NCBI GenBank assembly: GCA_041164825.1
Contig: JBEAOO010000048.1
Span: forward strand, 1-8,188
From: JBEAOO01 sp041164825
Lineage (GTDB): Bacteria; Pseudomonadota; Gammaproteobacteria; Burkholderiales; Burkholderiaceae_C
Length of the DNA: 8,188 nucleotides
Reading direction: 5' to 3'
A program made the position numbers and the translations under genes. Numbering within the stretch: the stretch's first letter is position 1; every line of letters begins with the position of its first letter. A model generated the notes under the pieces. That model worked only from the letters and a program-made list of their open reading frames with translations. It did no database searches and was not told the DNA's origin. Below are positions 6,293-8,188 of this stretch, piece after piece.

Positions 6293-8035
6293 GTGATTCA
6301 TCTCCTTAATTTATTGGCAGCCATTGCGCTGCTCGTGTGGGCCACGCAGATCGTCCGGACGGAGGTCTTGAGGGTCTTTGGTGAGCGGCTGCGGGACTGG
6401 CTCTCGCACAGCATGGCGCATCGCCCCACGGCCATCTTGGCCGGCATGGGGGTGACGGGCCTGGTGCAGTCGAGCACGGCCACTTGCATGATCGTGGCCT
6501 CGTTTGTGGGCAAGGGCCTGGTGCCCACGGCCGCGGCGCTGAGCGTGATGCTGGGCGCGGACATCGGCTCGGCGGTGATGGTGGCGGTGTTTTCGTTCGA
6601 CCTGTCGTGGCTCTCGCCGCTGCTCATTTTTGTGGGCGTGGTGCTCACCACCAGCCGTGACCGCAGCACGGCCGGGCGCTTGGGCCGCGTGGCCATCGGC
6701 CTGGGGCTGATCACGCTCGCGCTGCACCTGATCGTGGAGAGCACCAAGCCGCTGACGGCCTCGCCCGCCGTGCGCGCGCTGCTGGTGGGCATGCCCAATG
6801 AGGTGTTGACACACCTGCTGGTGGGCGCGGTGTTGGCGGTGCTGTCTTACTCCAGCTTGGCCGTCGTGCTGCTCACGGCCACGCTGGCCTCGCAGGGCAT
6901 GTTGCCGGCTTCGGCGGCACTCGGCTTGGTGCTGGGAGCCAACGTGGGCAGTGGCATCTTGGCGGTGCTCACCACGGCGCGCGCCGGTGTGGCCACGCGG
7001 CGGCTGCCGGTGGGCAACCTGGGTTTCAAGCTCGCCACCTGTGTGATTGCGCTGCCGCTGATGTCGCCCGTGCATGTGTGGTTGCAAGAGCTGCTGCCCA
7101 CGGTGCATGCGCAGGTGGTGGCGTTTCACCTGGGCTTCAATGTGCTGATGGCGCTGGTGTTTTCGGCCTTCACAGGGCCGATGGCGCGCACGCTGGAGCG
7201 CCATTTGGTGGATGCCGCGCCGCCGCCTGGCCAGACGCGCCTCCAGCACCTCGACCCGCTGGCCCTGGCCACACCGTCGCTGGCCATCAGCTGCGCGGCG
7301 CGCGAGGCGCTGCACCAGGCCGACGTGGTGGAGACGATGTTGCGTGGTGTGCTGCCGGTGCTGCGCGACAACGACGTGGTGCTGGCCGAGCAGCTGCGCG
7401 CCATGGACGACACCGTGGACGACCTCTACACCGCCATCAAGCTCTACCTCACCCAGATCTCGCGCCAGGCGCTGTCGGAGCGCGAGAGCCGGCGCTGGAC
7501 CGAGGTGGTGTCGTTCACCATCAACATGGAGCAGATCGGCGACATCATCGAGCGCGTGTTGCAAGACATCGAGGACAAAAAGATCCGCAAGAACCGCCGT
7601 TTCTCTGATGCCGGCATGGCCGAGATTTGCCACCTGCACGAGCGGTTGTTGTCGAATCTGCGCTTGGGCATGAGTGTGTTTCTCGATGGCCATGTGCGCG
7701 ATGCGCGCCGGCTGCTGGAGGAAAAAGCCCAGTTCCGCGAGTTGGAGCACAGCTACGCCGCCACCCACCTGGCGCGCCTGCAAGACAACACCGCGCAGAG
7801 CATTGAAACCAGCTCGCTGCACCTCGACTTGATCAGCGATCTCAAGCGCATCAACTCGCACATCTGCGGTTTGGCGTACCCGATTTTGGAGACCGCGGGT
7901 GCGCTCACGCCCACGCGATTGCGCGACTCGCGGGTGATGAGCCTGGACGCCGACAGCCCAGAGCCTGCGCCCGTTGCCGCGCGCGTTGCGCCGGCGCAGG
8001 GTCCGGCCACCCGCCGTGCGTCGGGCCGCCACTGA
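6293..8035 (+). CDS. Na+/phosphate cotransporter family protein with PhoU-like C-terminal domain
   Basis: Inner-membrane protein of the NptA/YjbB type, 580 aa (E. coli YjbB is about 543 aa). The first 300 residues hold two inverted Na/Pi-cotransporter repeats rich in membrane helices. Repeat 1 carries GLVQSSTAT (56-64) and LGADIGSAV; repeat 2 carries LSYSSLAVV (184-192) and LGANVGSGI. Residues about 330-535 are helical and PhoU-like, with MDDTVDDLYTAIKLYL (371-386), NMEQIGDIIERVL (411-423) and SLHLDLISDLKRINSHI (508-524). E. coli YjbB has been linked to phosphate export, so direction of transport is uncertain here. The tail (545-580) is Ala/Pro/Arg-rich and probably disordered. The GTG start is forced: an in-frame TAA lies 12 nt upstream at 6281, and the next candidates would cut the first helix. 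The gene is single and divergent from its neighbour. Confidence 0.93.
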   Translation: MIHLLNLLAAIALLVWATQIVRTEVLRVFGERLRDWLSHSMAHRPTAILAGMGVTGLVQSSTATCMIVASFVGKGLVPTAAALSVMLGADIGSAVMVAVFSFDLSWLSPLLIFVGVVLTTSRDRSTAGRLGRVAIGLGLITLALHLIVESTKPLTASPAVRALLVGMPNEVLTHLLVGAVLAVLSYSSLAVVLLTATLASQGMLPASAALGLVLGANVGSGILAVLTTARAGVATRRLPVGNLGFKLATCVIALPLMSPVHVWLQELLPTVHAQVVAFHLGFNVLMALVFSAFTGPMARTLERHLVDAAPPPGQTRLQHLDPLALATPSLAISCAAREALHQADVVETMLRGVLPVLRDNDVVLAEQLRAMDDTVDDLYTAIKLYLTQISRQALSERESRRWTEVVSFTINMEQIGDIIERVLQDIEDKKIRKNRRFSDAGMAEICHLHERLLSNLRLGMSVFLDGHVRDARRLLEEKAQFRELEHSYAATHLARLQDNTAQSIETSSLHLDLISDLKRINSHICGLAYPILETAGALTPTRLRDSRVMSLDADSPEPAPVAARVAPAQGPATRRASGRH

Positions 8036-8048
8036 GTTTTCTTGGCGC

Positions 8049-8082
8049 GTGGCGGGCGCAGCGCGGGCCGCGCGCCCGCTAC
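8049..8082. other. Perfect GC-rich hairpin without T-tract
   Basis: GCGGGCGC (8052-8059) and GCGCCCGC (8072-8079) form a perfect 8-bp stem around a 12-nt loop; flanking pairs extend it to 11 bp (8049-8059 with 8072-8082), including one G-T pair. It lies 13 nt after the phosphate transporter stop and 10 nt before the next ATG. No T-run follows on either side, so it is not a classical intrinsic terminator. Its right arm overlaps the candidate -10 of the downstream gene. Confidence 0.6.
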
Positions 8083-8085
8083 AGT
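8080..8085 (+). promoter_or_regulatory. Candidate -10 hexamer for the last gene
   Basis: TACAGT matches TATAAT at four of six positions and ends 7 nt before the ATG at 8093. No Shine-Dalgarno sequence lies between it and the ATG, only GCGCGCC. No matching -35 box is evident at normal spacing. The geometry suggests a leaderless transcript, as for nudB. Confidence 0.4.
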
Positions 8086-8092
8086 GCGCGCC

Positions 8093-8188
8093 ATGCTTTT
8101 GACGCCTGACACTGCTGACACGCCCGCGCCTGCCCTGGTCGGCGTGGACTTCACCAGCCGCCCCACGGCGCGCAAACCCATCACTGTG
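8093..8188 (+). CDS. N-terminus of a DUF429-like protein (partial, runs off window)
   Basis: An open frame starts at the ATG at 8093 and continues without a stop to the window edge, giving 32 residues. After a short Thr/Asp/Ala/Pro-rich lead comes LVGVDFTSRPTARKPITV (15-32). A GVDF-S/T-S strand followed by a basic segment and KPIT resembles the start of DUF429 family proteins, which have an RNase H-like fold and no firmly assigned function. The alternating hydrophobic-acidic strand VGVDF is consistent with that fold. The identification rests on memory of the family and under 20 informative residues. The gene follows the phosphate transporter by 57 bp, across the hairpin at 8049-8082. Confidence 0.6.
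   Translation, partial: MLLTPDTADTPAPALVGVDFTSRPTARKPITV

Noticed and set aside
6119..6301. A 60-codon minus-strand frame in the divergent intergenic region
   Set aside because: No recognisable domain, no ribosome-binding site, and it covers the presumed transporter promoter and start.
6311..8032. A 573-codon open frame on the minus strand opposite the phosphate transporter
   Set aside because: It is antisense to a gene with clear family motifs, its product is extremely His/Gln/Arg-rich with no domain, and such frames are common opposite GC-rich genes.
1..8188. A new defence, mobile or biosynthetic system
   Set aside because: All complete genes but one belong to recognised housekeeping families; there are no transposase, integrase, toxin-antitoxin, CRISPR or nuclease-helicase features and no obvious compositional break.

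Overview
The window is GC-rich DNA (about two thirds G+C by eye) with tightly packed genes and little intergenic space. The protein sequences, the gene order aspS-nudB-endonuclease-clsB, and the GC-rich leaders suggest a beta-proteobacterium of the order Burkholderiales, probably Comamonadaceae-like. That placement is inferred from family resemblance; no 16S or other marker is present.

Layout. (1) Bases 29-1822, + strand: aspS, aspartyl-tRNA synthetase with the residues expected of a non-discriminating enzyme. It ends at a clear intrinsic terminator (1886-1915). (2) Bases 1940-4669, + strand: a compact run of nudB (dihydroneopterin triphosphate pyrophosphatase, folate synthesis), an endonuclease/exonuclease/phosphatase (EEP) fold protein and a two-HKD-domain ClsB-type cardiolipin synthase, with gaps of 10 and about 17 nt, so probably co-transcribed. 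The EEP-clsB pair matches the ybhP-clsB pair of E. coli. (3) Bases 4688-6034, - strand: a polytopic membrane protein of unknown function, convergent with clsB. (4) Bases 6035-6292: a divergent intergenic region. (5) Bases 6293-8035, + strand: a Na+/phosphate cotransporter family protein with a C-terminal PhoU-like domain. (6) From 8093 to the window edge, + strand: the first 32 codons of a protein resembling the DUF429 family.

The genes are mostly core housekeeping: translation, folate synthesis, membrane lipid synthesis and phosphate handling. I found no CRISPR array, tRNA, rRNA, insertion sequence, phage gene or defence system, and no convincing new multi-gene system. Points worth a second look are the AspRS specificity residues, a 12-bp in-frame tandem repeat in the clsB N-terminal extension, -10-like hexamers placed 6-7 nt before three start codons (possible leaderless mRNAs), a perfect GC hairpin without a T-tract before the last gene, an altered second QSS motif in the phosphate transporter, and the uncharacterised membrane protein.
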